A stretch of 64,000 nucleotides of DNA. Source: CADEED01 sp036677145 (lineage in GTDB: Bacteria > Pseudomonadota > Gammaproteobacteria > Steroidobacterales > Steroidobacteraceae). The notes under the pieces were generated by a model. That model did no database searches, was not told the DNA's origin, and saw nothing but the letters and a program-made list of their open reading frames with translations. Positions 27,592 to 35,620 of the stretch are shown piece after piece. The DNA is taken from contig JAKFFF010000109.1 of assembly GCA_036677145.1 (NCBI GenBank), positions 11,515 to 75,514 on the forward strand, written 5' to 3'. Made by a program: the position numbers and the translations under genes. The first letter of the stretch is position 1, and every line of letters begins with the position of its first letter.

Positions 27592-28332
27592 TCAGCCGAG
27601 GCGCAGTAGCTGGGCCGCGGAGGCGGCGTTCTCTTCGGCGTTGCGGATCGCCTTGACCTGCATCTCGAACTGCCGCGCGAGCTCGATCATGTTGACCATC
27701 GCGGCGGCGGCGTTGACGTTGCTCGACTCGAGCACGCCCGCACTCACCTGCACCGCGGCGTCCGGCGGCGCATCGCTGCCGTCCTTCATGCGGAACAGTC
27801 CATCCTCGCCGCGCTCGACGTCGTTCTCGGCGGGATTCACGAGCTTGATGCGGCCCACCGTCGAGGTAGTGTCGGGCGTCTGTCCCTGCGCGACGACCGA
27901 GATCGATCCATCCCGCGCGACGAACAATGAGGTGTACGGCGGAATGTTGATCGGCCCGCCGTCACCGAGCACGGGCTGACCGGTCGCGGTCATCAGCTGC
28001 CCGGTGGCGTCGATCTGCAGATTGCCGGCGCGCGTATAGGCTTCGCGTCCATCCGGACCCTGTACCGCGATGAAGCCCTGGCCATTGACCGCAACGTCGA
28101 GGTCGCGGCCCGTCGTCAGCATGGCGCCGCTGGTGCTGTCCCAGCCGACGGTGCCGTTGGTGGCGTAGACGCGCGACGCATAACCGGTGCCATCGACCGC
28201 GCGGCTCTGGAAAGCCGCCAGGTCGGCGCGGAAGCCGTTGGTGCTCAGGTTGGCCAGGTTGTGGTTGTTGACGCCTTGCGCGCGCAGGGTTTCCTTCGCG
28301 CCAGTCATCGCCACGTAGAGCATGCGGTCCAT
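27592..28332 (-). CDS. flgF: Proximal rod protein FlgF
   Basis: FlgF is a proximal rod subunit. The 246-residue product starts MDRMLYVAMTGAKETLRAQG and has the rod-family motif NNHNLANLSTNGFRADLAAF. The FlgF-type DLDVAVNGQGFIAVQGPDG and the C-terminal AAMVNMIELARQFEMQVKAI helix follow. It lies 21 bases after flgE and 33 before flgG. Confidence 0.95.
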   Translation of the reverse strand: MDRMLYVAMTGAKETLRAQGVNNHNLANLSTNGFRADLAAFQSRAVDGTGYASRVYATNGTVGWDSTSGAMLTTGRDLDVAVNGQGFIAVQGPDGREAYTRAGNLQIDATGQLMTATGQPVLGDGGPINIPPYTSLFVARDGSISVVAQGQTPDTTSTVGRIKLVNPAENDVERGEDGLFRMKDGSDAPPDAAVQVSAGVLESSNVNAAAAMVNMIELARQFEMQVKAIRNAEENAASAAQLLRLG

Positions 28333-28353
28333 AGCTAACTACCTTTCCGGTCC

Positions 28354-29580
28354 TTACCGTATGTTCATGATCGTTTGCTGGATCTGGTCGGCCGTGCTGA
28401 TCATCTGCGCGTTCGCCTGGAAGTTGCGCTGCGCGGTGATCATCTGCACGAGCTGCTCGGTCACGTCGACGTTCGCGCCCTCGAGCGCGCCCGACTGCAC
28501 GAGGCCGAAGCCGGAATTACCGGCCTGGCCGCGCAATGCCTGGCCCGAGGAGAAAGTCTCGGCCCACTGCGTGTTGCCGAGCTGCTGCAGGCCCTGCGGA
28601 TTGGAGAAATTCGCCACGGCGACCTGCCCCAGCGGCTGCGAGTTGCCATTGGTGAAACGAGCGTTCACGACGCCTGTTTCGCTGATGTCGATGCCGATCA
28701 ACCGGCCCGTGGTGAAGCCGTCCTGGGTCACCGCGTTCACGGCAAAGTTGCCGCCGAACTGCGTCGACTGCGCCAGGTCGACCGTGACACTCAGATCTGC
28801 TGCGCCGGTGGTTGTCGGGAACGCCGGGAACGCGAGCTGGCCGCCCGCGGGCGCGGTCAGCAGTCCGGTGTTCGAGTACTGCAGCGTCGTCGGCGAGCCG
28901 TCGACACCCACGGGCTGGCCGTCGATGAACAGGCGCGCCGTCCACTGGTTAGGCGTGGCGGTGCGCGTGAAATACATCGTACCGGTGTGTGTCGCACCCA
29001 GCGAGTCGAACAGCGTGAGCGAGGTTGCCTGGTTGAAAGTGTTTGGATCGGCCGAGTTGAAAGGAGCAACGAGCGGTGGCGTCGCGCTGGCCGGCAGGTT
29101 GAGCACGTATTCGATGTTGCCGGTAGCCGCCGGCGCTGAGTCCGTGGTTTGCAGGCGCAGGTCGCCGAGACCGCCGGTATTGAACCCGCCGGCCGCCAGC
29201 GGCGGATACACCTGCAGGCGCAGGCCCTGCGAATTCACGACGTAGCCATCGCGGTTCATCTGGAACGCGCCGGCCCGTGTGTACGAGAGAGCGCCGCTGT
29301 CGGACAGGATGAAGTTGCCCTGCCCGCTGATCGCCAGGTCCAGGTTCGAGTCCGTGAACTCGATGTTGCCCTGCGCGAACTGCTGGGTCACGGCCGCGAC
29401 GCGTACGCCGTTGCCGCTGGCGTTGCTGGACACACCCTGCAGCGACACGGCGAACAGGTCGGCGAACTCGGTACGCGAGCCCTTGAACCCGGTCGTCGAC
29501 GTGTTGGCAATGTTGTTAGCCGTGACGTTGAGGTCCGACTGGGCGGCGCTGAGGCCTGAAAGTGCGATGCGGAAAGACAT
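28354..29580 (-). CDS. flgE: Hook protein FlgE
   Basis: FlgE polymerises into the hook. The 408-residue product starts MSFRIALSGLSAAQSDLNVT and has ANNIANTSTTGFKGSRTEFA. A standard D1/D2 middle follows, and the C-terminal motif is VTEQLVQMITAQRNFQANAQ. Length matches common FlgE proteins. It follows flgD by 31 bases. Confidence 0.97.
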   Translation of the reverse strand: MSFRIALSGLSAAQSDLNVTANNIANTSTTGFKGSRTEFADLFAVSLQGVSSNASGNGVRVAAVTQQFAQGNIEFTDSNLDLAISGQGNFILSDSGALSYTRAGAFQMNRDGYVVNSQGLRLQVYPPLAAGGFNTGGLGDLRLQTTDSAPAATGNIEYVLNLPASATPPLVAPFNSADPNTFNQATSLTLFDSLGATHTGTMYFTRTATPNQWTARLFIDGQPVGVDGSPTTLQYSNTGLLTAPAGGQLAFPAFPTTTGAADLSVTVDLAQSTQFGGNFAVNAVTQDGFTTGRLIGIDISETGVVNARFTNGNSQPLGQVAVANFSNPQGLQQLGNTQWAETFSSGQALRGQAGNSGFGLVQSGALEGANVDVTEQLVQMITAQRNFQANAQMISTADQIQQTIMNIR

Positions 29581-29611
29581 GGAGGAATCTCCTTACGAGA
29601 ATGGGTTTTCG

Positions 29612-30322
29612 TCAGAGCACGCGTTCGACGTCGTCGATCGCGATCTCGCCGAGGGAATCTGTGTCGAGCGTGAGGCCGCCGGTGGCCGGATCGAGCGCGA
29701 CGCTCGACACCTGCGCCGCGACGCTGGTCTGTAATGAAACGTTCTGGGTGCCGACGCGCGCGACGACTTCGATGCGGTAGGCGCCGGCAGCGGCCTGCCC
29801 GCCGCCGTCGGTCGTGCCATCCCAGGTGAATGCATGGGCGCCGCGCGAGGGATTCAGCGCCTGCGACTTGATCAGCGCGCCGCTCGAGTCCTTGACCACG
29901 AGTTGCACGGAGGTCGCGCCCGCGGGCACGTTGATGAGACCCTGCGGCCCGCGTGCCTCGCCTTCGACCGCTTCGGGCAGGTAGATAGTGTTGCCGGGCG
30001 CGATGACCGTGCGGCCGATCAGACCGGCGCCGTCGAGCACCTGGTTGCCGCGCAGACTGGCCGTCAGCGTGCTGATCGACTTGTTCATGTCGGAAAGCCC
30101 CGAGACCTGGCTGAACTGCGCGAGCTGGCCGACGTATTGCGCGGGCTCGAGCGGCTTGAAGGGATCCTGGTTCTTGAGCTGCGTGATCATCAGCGTCAGG
30201 AAATCCTCCTGGTTGAGCTCGGTCTTCTTGGCATTCGCGGCGTTCGCGGCCGCCGCGGACGCGGCGTCCTGACCCGAGCGCTGCCGCACCATGGCGGCGT
30301 TGATGATGTCCATGTCGAACAT
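29612..30322 (-). CDS. flgD: Hook-capping protein FlgD
   Basis: FlgD caps the growing hook. The 236-residue product has the N-terminal export and assembly region with the family signature QEDFLTLMITQLKNQDPFKP (residues 38-57). The C-terminal half contains FlgD Ig/Tudor-like beta domains, with the pattern HAFTWDGTTDGGGQAAAGAY. Length is normal. It lies 28 bases after flgC. Confidence 0.95.
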   Translation of the reverse strand: MFDMDIINAAMVRQRSGQDAASAAAANAANAKKTELNQEDFLTLMITQLKNQDPFKPLEPAQYVGQLAQFSQVSGLSDMNKSISTLTASLRGNQVLDGAGLIGRTVIAPGNTIYLPEAVEGEARGPQGLINVPAGATSVQLVVKDSSGALIKSQALNPSRGAHAFTWDGTTDGGGQAAAGAYRIEVVARVGTQNVSLQTSVAAQVSSVALDPATGGLTLDTDSLGEIAIDDVERVL

Positions 30323-30350
30323 AGCGTCTCTCCGTTATTCCTTGCGGGCC

Positions 30351-30779
30351 TCAGCCCTGGCCCAGCCGCAGCGTTGCGAGCAGCAGTTCTTTCGAGGTGT
30401 TCATCACCTCGACGTTGTTCTGGTACGAGCGCGAGGCGGAGATCATGTTGACCATCTCCTCGACCACGTTGACCGCGGGCGCATACACATAACCGTTGGG
30501 ATCCGCGAGCGGATTGCCCGGCTCGTAACGCGCGGCGGCCGGCGCCTGCGATTCGTAGATGCCGCGTACGCGCACGGCGGCATTGCCGCCCTCGTTCTGC
30601 GCGGCGGCGCCGAGCTGCGCACGCACGGCCTCGAAGATCGGGTGCCGCGGCTTGTAGACGCTCGCGGCATCGCCGCTGACGCTCTCGGCGTTGGCGAGGT
30701 TGCTGGCGGTCGTGTTGAGGCGCACCGACTGCGCCGACATGCCGGAACCCGCGATTTCAAAAGCCTTGAAGGATGACAT
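30351..30779 (-). CDS. flgC: Proximal rod protein FlgC
   Basis: FlgC is a proximal rod subunit. The 142-residue product has the N-terminal motif LNTTASNLANAESVSGDAAS, with YKPRHPIFEAV after it. The C-terminal FlgC signature NVVEEMVNMISASRSYQNNV is present. It lies 14 bases after flgB. Confidence 0.96.
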   Translation of the reverse strand: MSSFKAFEIAGSGMSAQSVRLNTTASNLANAESVSGDAASVYKPRHPIFEAVRAQLGAAAQNEGGNAAVRVRGIYESQAPAAARYEPGNPLADPNGYVYAPAVNVVEEMVNMISASRSYQNNVEVMNTSKELLLATLRLGQG

Positions 30780-30793
30780 TGCTAGCTACTCCC

Positions 30794-31204
30794 TCAGTTT
30801 CCGGTGAGCGCCGTGATCAGGCCGCGGAACTTCGAATTGAGGAAGGTCAGCGTCGCCTGGTAACGCACGGCGTTTTCAGCGAAGGCGGATTGTTCGAGTT
30901 GCGCATCGACGGTGTTGCCGTCGAGCGAGGGGGCGAGCGGTGTGCGGTACTTGAGATCCGGGTTGGCGGTCGCGTCGGCCGAGGCCGCGCCACCGATGTG
31001 GCCGCTCTGCGTGGTCGACAGGTGCACACCCGCGGTCTTCTCACCGCCGGCGCGCGCCATCGCCTGGCGGAAATCGATGTCCTGGGCCTTGTAGCCCGGC
31101 GTGTCCGCGTTCGCGAGATTGTTGGCAATGAGCTCGGTACGGCGCGCGCGCACGTCGAGCGCAGTCGCGTGCACTCCGATGTACTGGTCGAGATTCAATG
31201 GCAT
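30794..31204 (-). CDS. flgB: Proximal rod protein FlgB
   Basis: FlgB is the first rod subunit above FliE. The start is the ATG at 31204-31202, preceded by a GAGGAG ribosome site; the frame stays open 44 codons further upstream without support. The 136-residue product has LDVRARRTELIANNLANADT with PGYKAQDIDFRQAM, the family signature. It is the first gene of the flgB-L run and lies 36 bases downstream of the start predicted from the sigma-54 site. Confidence 0.95.
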   Translation of the reverse strand: MPLNLDQYIGVHATALDVRARRTELIANNLANADTPGYKAQDIDFRQAMARAGGEKTAGVHLSTTQSGHIGGAASADATANPDLKYRTPLAPSLDGNTVDAQLEQSAFAENAVRYQATLTFLNSKFRGLITALTGN

Positions 31205-31250
31205 GGTCACTCCTCGCGTCGGCGTCAGCGATCCGACATGCCGGAAGCAA

Positions 31251-31266
31251 AGCAAGTGACGTGCCA
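31251..31266 (-). promoter_or_regulatory. Sigma-54 promoter of flgBCDEFGHIJ(KL)
   Basis: On the minus strand the site reads TGGCACG-N4-TTGCT, a full -24/-12 consensus. The predicted start is about 31240, which leaves a 36-base leader before flgB. A matching site on the other strand 183 bases away serves flgA. Confidence 0.88.
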
Positions 31267-31448
31267 CGGGCGCTATTCGCGCGGCGCGGGGCCGCACGGG
31301 GGCAATGGCTGTTCGGGGATGTGACGTGGCGCGCACCGTGGAGGTGAGTGCTTGCCGCCCGGCGGCAGCGAAACTCCGGTGGGGGCTCGCGTCGTGCGTC
31401 GTGAAACGTAACGGCGGCGCCGCGCGTTTCTTTAACGCCCGTGCGCGC

Positions 31449-31464
31449 TGGCACGTCGATTGCT
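31449..31464 (+). promoter_or_regulatory. Sigma-54 promoter of flgA
   Basis: The site reads TGGCACG-N4-TTGCT with correct spacing. Taking the GC of the -12 element as reference, transcription should start at about 31475, one base before the only good flgA ATG (31476). This predicts an almost leaderless mRNA. Confidence 0.85.
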
Positions 31465-31475
31465 AACTACAGTAC

Positions 31476-32204
31476 ATGTTGGTCAATCGTTTGACTGTCT
31501 TCATCGGGCTGGGCTGCCTCCTCTTGCAGCCTGGCGTGTGTTTCGCCCAGGAAGCCGGGGCGCTGCAGCCGCTCGCGGGCGTGCGCGTCGCGGCCGAGAA
31601 AGCCGTGCGCGGCACACTCGATCCCGCGGCCACGGACGTGAAACTCGCGGCCGCGACGCTCGATCCGCGACTGCGCCTCGCCACCTGCGCCGGGCCGCTC
31701 GACACTCATGCGCAGCCGCCGCGCGCCAACCAGTCGCGCGTGCTCGCGCGGGTTTCGTGTTCGAACGGGACCGCATGGACCGTGCACGTGCCGGTCGATA
31801 TCCGGCGTACGCACAAGGTGCTCGTATCGCGGCGCGCGTTCGCGCGTGGCGAGACGATCGGCGCCAGCGACGTCGACGTGCAGACGCGCGAGCTGCCGGG
31901 CATGGTCTCGCCCTACGTCACACGAACCGAAGATCTCGCCGGACGGCTCACCAAACGGCCGATTCCGTCGGGTTCGTTGTTGAGCGCGGATGCGTTGTCC
32001 GCGGCACTCCTTATACATAGAGGCCAGGAGGTCACGCTGACCGCCGCCGCGAACGGCTTCGAAGTGCGCGCCCCGGGGCGAGCGCTCGCCGATGCGGGCG
32101 CCAGACAACGGGTGCGCGTGCAGAACCTGTTGTCACTCAAGGTCGTGGAAGGAGTGGCCGATTCAGAGGGCGTGGTGCGGGTCATCACGCCGGTAAGTCC
32201 CTGA
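31476..32204 (+). CDS. flgA: Flagellar P-ring assembly chaperone FlgA
   Basis: FlgA is a periplasmic chaperone for FlgI. The 242-residue product has a signal peptide (about residues 1-25, ending V-C-F-A-Q). An N-terminal domain and a C-terminal SAF-type domain follow, with RRAFARGETIGASDVDVQTR and the FlgA-typical ending NLLSLKVVEGVADSEGVVRV. No ribosome site precedes the ATG. It is transcribed divergently from flgB and ahead of flgM-flgN. Confidence 0.93.
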   Translation: MLVNRLTVFIGLGCLLLQPGVCFAQEAGALQPLAGVRVAAEKAVRGTLDPAATDVKLAAATLDPRLRLATCAGPLDTHAQPPRANQSRVLARVSCSNGTAWTVHVPVDIRRTHKVLVSRRAFARGETIGASDVDVQTRELPGMVSPYVTRTEDLAGRLTKRPIPSGSLLSADALSAALLIHRGQEVTLTAAANGFEVRAPGRALADAGARQRVRVQNLLSLKVVEGVADSEGVVRVITPVSP

Positions 32205-32261
32205 GCGGACGTGAAATATGTCCACTGAACAGAATATGCGCCAAATAAACGTCTCTTCGCC

Positions 32262-32288
32262 TAAAGATTCCGGCGGCCGCGCCGTTAT
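32262..32288 (+). promoter_or_regulatory. Sigma-28 promoter of flgMN
   Basis: The site reads TAAAGATT-N11-GCCGTTAT, close to the FliA consensus TAAAGTTT-N11-GCCGATAA with exact spacing. The start would be near 32298, with an AGGAG site at 32306-32310 before the flgM ATG. Late expression of the anti-sigma factor from the promoter of the sigma factor it inhibits is the usual feedback. Confidence 0.8.
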
Positions 32289-32318
32289 TTGCACGTAGAC
32301 GATCCAGGAGAAGTGGCG

Positions 32319-32642
32319 ATGGCGAACAAGATCAACGGAATCGACGGACGGCCGGTACAAGTCGGTGGCGGAGCCCCGGTTTCGCGCGTGCGCGATACGA
32401 CGTCGGAAGGCAAGAAGACCGAAACCACCGGTACTTCGAACATCAACGTTTCCGATACCGCGCGTACCCTCGCCGCTCTCGAAGCACGCATTTCGACCCT
32501 GCCCGTCGTGAGCGAAACCCGTGTCGACGCGGTGCGCCGCGCGATGGACGAAGGCCGCTATCACGTCGATCCGCAGCGGGTCGCCGACAAGATGATGCGC
32601 TTCGAAGTGGATCTGCTCGCGGCCATTCCCGCACACAAGTAA
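32319..32642 (+). CDS. flgM: Anti-sigma-28 factor FlgM
   Basis: FlgM binds and inhibits FliA until the hook is complete and FlgM is exported. The start is the ATG at 32319, eight bases after an AGGAG site. The 107-residue product has a basic, disordered N-terminal half (MANKINGIDGRPVQVGGG). The FlgM C-terminal domain contains RVDAVRRAMDEGRYHVDPQR and VADKMMRFEVDLL. It is followed 18 bases later by flgN. Confidence 0.94.
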   Translation: MANKINGIDGRPVQVGGGAPVSRVRDTTSEGKKTETTGTSNINVSDTARTLAALEARISTLPVVSETRVDAVRRAMDEGRYHVDPQRVADKMMRFEVDLLAAIPAHK

Positions 32643-32660
32643 CACCGGAATTCATCAGAC

Positions 32661-33152
32661 GTGGATGCCTCGCTGGTTCGTGACACGCTCGTGCGCCTGC
32701 TCGCCGATGAGAATGGCGCGCTGGCTGAATTCGAAACACTGCTCGACCGCGAACATGGCGCGCTGAAATCGCGCGACATCGATGCGCTCGAAGCGCTGGC
32801 CGAAACCCGCCAGGCGAATGTCATCCGCCTGCTCAAGATCGAAGACGAACGCCGTTCGCTGTGCAGCCTGCATGGCTACGACGCCGACCTGTCCGGACTC
32901 TCCAAGCTGATCGCCTGGTGCGACCCGGCGCGTACGCTGGCGAAGCCCTACCAGGAATGCGCCGAACGCGCCAAACGCTGCCGCGACCTCAACGACCGCA
33001 ATGGCGTGCTGGTCGGCGCGCAGATGAAACGCGTCGAAGGCCTGCTCGGCGCCATCACCGGCAATACCGATTCAGCGCCGCGCGTCTACGGCCCCCGCAC
33101 GAATTCGAATCCCTACGCGGCCACCGGCCGCGTGATCTCCGCCGAAGCCTGA
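32661..33152 (+). CDS. flgN: Flagellar export chaperone FlgN
   Basis: FlgN is the chaperone for FlgK and FlgL. The 163-residue product is helical and charged. Its FlgN-type N-terminal part is LVRLLADENGALAEFETLLD, and a second helical part contains CAERAKRCRDLNDRNGVLVG. The C-terminus ends with a YGPRTNSNPYAATGR-like tail common in this family. The start is a GTG. The position after flgM is canonical. Confidence 0.92.
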   Translation: MDASLVRDTLVRLLADENGALAEFETLLDREHGALKSRDIDALEALAETRQANVIRLLKIEDERRSLCSLHGYDADLSGLSKLIAWCDPARTLAKPYQECAERAKRCRDLNDRNGVLVGAQMKRVEGLLGAITGNTDSAPRVYGPRTNSNPYAATGRVISAEA

Positions 33153-33154
33153 CC

Positions 33155-33266
33155 GCAGGTCGGTGCCGCAGGTCGGTGCCGGGTGAGAAATCGCGGAGTT
33201 AGCTCCGCAAGTACCCGTGCTTCCCGTCGGTCGCGCTAACTCCGCGATTTCTCACCCGGCACTGAC
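33155..33266. repeat. Long palindrome downstream of flgN (copy B) with a 13-base duplicated end
   Basis: Arms of 32 bases at 33172-33203 and 33235-33266 pair with a single mismatch around a 31-base loop. The left arm starts GTCGGTGCCGGGTGAGAAAT. The outer end GCAGGTCGGTGCC is present twice in tandem (33155-33167 and 33168-33180). The element begins right after the flgN stop and could form a strong RNA hairpin there. It shares arm sequence with copy C over most of its length. Confidence 0.9.
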
Positions 33267-33523
33267 AGACACCGGCCTAACTACGAAACATAAGAGACGC
33301 GGTTCAAATAATTGCCGCGTACCCGCGAAGTCCGTCACATTCGTCGGCTCAACCTTGCCGCGTTTGCGCCGAAAACCTGAACAGGGCGCGGGGCTCTCCG
33401 CTCGTGCCAACTTCTCGCTGGCGGCAGCTCATGGGTCCGTGCACACCGACCGACGGTACTCCTCTCTCGCAAGTGCTCGTGTGCTGCCGCCGGCCCCAAA
33501 CATCCGTATGGGACCTGTTGCCG
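33267..33523. other. Intergenic stretch without a recognisable gene
   Basis: These 257 bases, together with the palindrome before them, form the longest gene-free stretch in the window. I see no convincing ORF, tRNA or clear promoter; the reading frames here lack ribosome sites and family similarity. Confidence 0.5.
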
Positions 33524-33883
33524 ATGGAAACGATGAAGCTCCGAGCGATACAACATCCCGGCCACGCCGGGGAGTTGCTCGACAGTTTCATCCGGCACGC
33601 GGAAAAACTGCCGAACGACTCGCATCGCATCACGCGCGGCCGTGAACTCACGCCGACGCTCGAGAAACTCGCGCAGCGATCGCTCGAAGAAGGATCAGTC
33701 TGGCAGGCCTGGACTGACGACCGCGCGATCTGGTTGTGGGCCTGCGAGGTGTCACTCACCCGCTCGCGCGAACGAGGCTTGCCGGTCATGGAAGTGCGGC
33801 GCTACGACGAATCCGGCGCGGTGGAAGACAGCGGCACCTGGGTGCGCGTGCGCGAGGACAGCTGGCAGCGGTGCAACGAATGA
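33524..33883 (+). CDS. Unrecognised small soluble protein
   Basis: I do not recognise this 119-residue product. It has no signal peptide or membrane helix. It is charged, with an N-terminal helical part (HAGELLDSFIRHAEKLPND), then a Trp-rich middle (VWQAWTDDRAIWLWACEVSL) and a beta-like end with MEVRRYDESGAVEDSGTWVR. The ATG at 33524 is chosen; another at 33533 is possible, and the frame is open upstream. Its stop overlaps the next gene as ATGA, which strongly suggests a real coding gene translated with the lipoprotein. Confidence 0.6.
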   Translation: METMKLRAIQHPGHAGELLDSFIRHAEKLPNDSHRITRGRELTPTLEKLAQRSLEEGSVWQAWTDDRAIWLWACEVSLTRSRERGLPVMEVRRYDESGAVEDSGTWVRVREDSWQRCNE

Positions 33884-34752
33884 ACGGCCGCAATTTTCTC
33901 ACCAGGACTTTCGTTACGATCGCCTTGGCCACACTCGCCGCCTGCGGCGGTGGTGGCGGCGATTCGGCTTCGGCTCCATCCGGCAGCGCGCAACCCGCAT
34001 CCGTTGCGCCCCCGCAGTCGCCGGCCAACCCGCCTTCGATTCCGGCGGCGGATCTGTCGCTGGCCGAACGCATCTACAAGGGTGATCAACGCACGCCGGA
34101 CGGCTTCGAAATCGAAGCGCGCCCCGCAAGCGTCGCCGGCACACTGTCGACGCGTCACCTGCGCAATTCCGACATGGCGACGGGCCCGCAGAGCGCGGGG
34201 CCGACCTACGAGCTGTGTACCGACGACCTGGCGCAGGCCATCGACTGGTCCGAGCGTCAGGCGAGCTCGGGGGGCCAGTATTCGGATCTCGTTTCCGTGA
34301 ACGGCGACGACCAGAAGTTCGAGCTCGTGCGCGTGCCGCGCGCCGACGTCACGGCGATGGTCCGTCATCGCGTGTTCAAGTGTTCGTACCTCGACCGCTC
34401 GGGCAGTGATCTGCGCGCGGATGCCGGTTCGGCCGGCCTGATGAATCAGCGTCCGCTGACCGCCGCCGAACTCGAGAGCCTGGCCGAATATCTCTGGCAG
34501 TTCACGCTGTTCAACAACTCCGATTACGCGGTCGAGAGCAGCGCGACATCGACGAACAGCGACTCACTCGTGCAGACCATTCGCATGGGCAAACTCGTGC
34601 CCGGTACGGGTGGTTGCGACACGGTGCAGGTCATTGACTGGACTCACACCATGAACGCCAGCAATGGCGCGATCATCCGCTCGCTGACGCCAGTGCGCTC
34701 GTTCCAGGTGAAGAGCACGCCTACTGGCGTGGCGAGCTGCCCGGGGGGCTGA
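33880..34752 (+). CDS. Unrecognised lipoprotein
   Basis: The 290-residue product has a lipoprotein signal (basic start, hydrophobic core, lipobox T-L-A-A-C with Cys22). A Gly/Ser/Pro-rich linker runs to about residue 58, followed by a globular domain. Four cysteines after the lipid site (in ELCTDD, VFKCSY, TGGCDT and the last residues ASCPGG) could form two disulfides. Start is the ATGA overlap with the gene before it. I do not recognise the domain. It ends convergently with the YebE-like gene; a 7-bp inverted repeat (34748-34754/34765-34771) lies between the stops. Confidence 0.7.
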   Translation: MNGRNFLTRTFVTIALATLAACGGGGGDSASAPSGSAQPASVAPPQSPANPPSIPAADLSLAERIYKGDQRTPDGFEIEARPASVAGTLSTRHLRNSDMATGPQSAGPTYELCTDDLAQAIDWSERQASSGGQYSDLVSVNGDDQKFELVRVPRADVTAMVRHRVFKCSYLDRSGSDLRADAGSAGLMNQRPLTAAELESLAEYLWQFTLFNNSDYAVESSATSTNSDSLVQTIRMGKLVPGTGGCDTVQVIDWTHTMNASNGAIIRSLTPVRSFQVKSTPTGVASCPGG

Positions 34753-34766
34753 TCAACCCGGAGGGA

Positions 34767-35465
34767 TCAGCTCACCTGGGCGTCGAGCTGCGCGCGCAGT
34801 TCCGCGGGTAGTTTGAGTCGGGCGGCCAGCGCATCTAGATAGGCGCGCTCCGCGGGCACGTCCGGATCAATCGCCAGACGCGAGGCGAGATACACCTCGG
34901 CGCCCTGCTCCGGCGTCGCAACCGCACTCGTGATGGCGCCGAGGTCCACCGGCTTGCCGAGCAGATCGAACACGAAAGCCTTGGCCTCGGAATCCAGCCC
35001 GAGACGCTCAACTTCCCCGAACAGCCGCTGCTGCTCAACGGCATCGACGTGACCGTCGGCCTTTGCCGCACCCACCATGGCGCGAATCAACGTGAGCTGG
35101 AAGGGACTTCCATCGCCGGCCGGCTGAGCATGCGGCAGCGCCTTGTCGCTGAGGTTCGCGAACTGTTCCGGGGTAAGGGTGACGGGAGCCGCACTCTTCT
35201 GTTGTTGATAGTTCTGATACGCCCTGAGTGCCAACGCGCCCACCACCGCGGCGCCGCCATAACCGAGCGCGCCACCCGCCATCTTGCGGACGCCTTTGCC
35301 ACCCAGAAGCAGGCCCAGCAACCCACCGGCCGCGGCGCCCGTGACGAATCCGCCGCTGCCGCTTTGCTGGTCCAGACGATCCTTCACGGATTGACCGGCA
35401 TTTCGCAGGCCGCCCATTGCCGAGCCACCCATCACCTGATCAAGAAGCGCTTTCGGATCGAACAT
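34767..35465 (-). CDS. YebE-like DUF533 inner-membrane protein with a TerB-like domain
   Basis: The 232-residue product starts at the ATG 35465-35463. It has a Gly-rich N-terminal part, hydrophobic segments near residues 40-58 and 68-80, and a soluble C-terminal domain. The pattern LTLIRAMVGAAKADGHVDAV with EQQRLFGEVERLGLDSEAK is the TerB/DUF533 signature. E. coli YebE is the named relative; its role is unclear. The 155 bases upstream to the galU stop hold nothing I recognise. Confidence 0.8.
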   Translation of the reverse strand: MFDPKALLDQVMGGSAMGGLRNAGQSVKDRLDQQSGSGGFVTGAAAGGLLGLLLGGKGVRKMAGGALGYGGAAVVGALALRAYQNYQQQKSAAPVTLTPEQFANLSDKALPHAQPAGDGSPFQLTLIRAMVGAAKADGHVDAVEQQRLFGEVERLGLDSEAKAFVFDLLGKPVDLGAITSAVATPEQGAEVYLASRLAIDPDVPAERAYLDALAARLKLPAELRAQLDAQVS

Positions 35466-35620
35466 TTCAAGGCACCTTGGCGTGTTGAAGACGCGCGAAT
35501 AGACCCATGTGAGCGAAGCTGGTTCCGTTCGACAAGGTTGCTGTGTCGACTTCACTCCAGGATACGCGCGCCCTTCATCGTGCCGTTGTCAACGCGCAGC
35601 GCTGTCGAAGGCAATCGTAG

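Noticed and set aside
35466..35620. Possible tRNA or small RNA between the YebE-like gene and galU
   Set aside because: No cloverleaf, anticodon stem or terminator could be folded by eye; nothing specific is supported.
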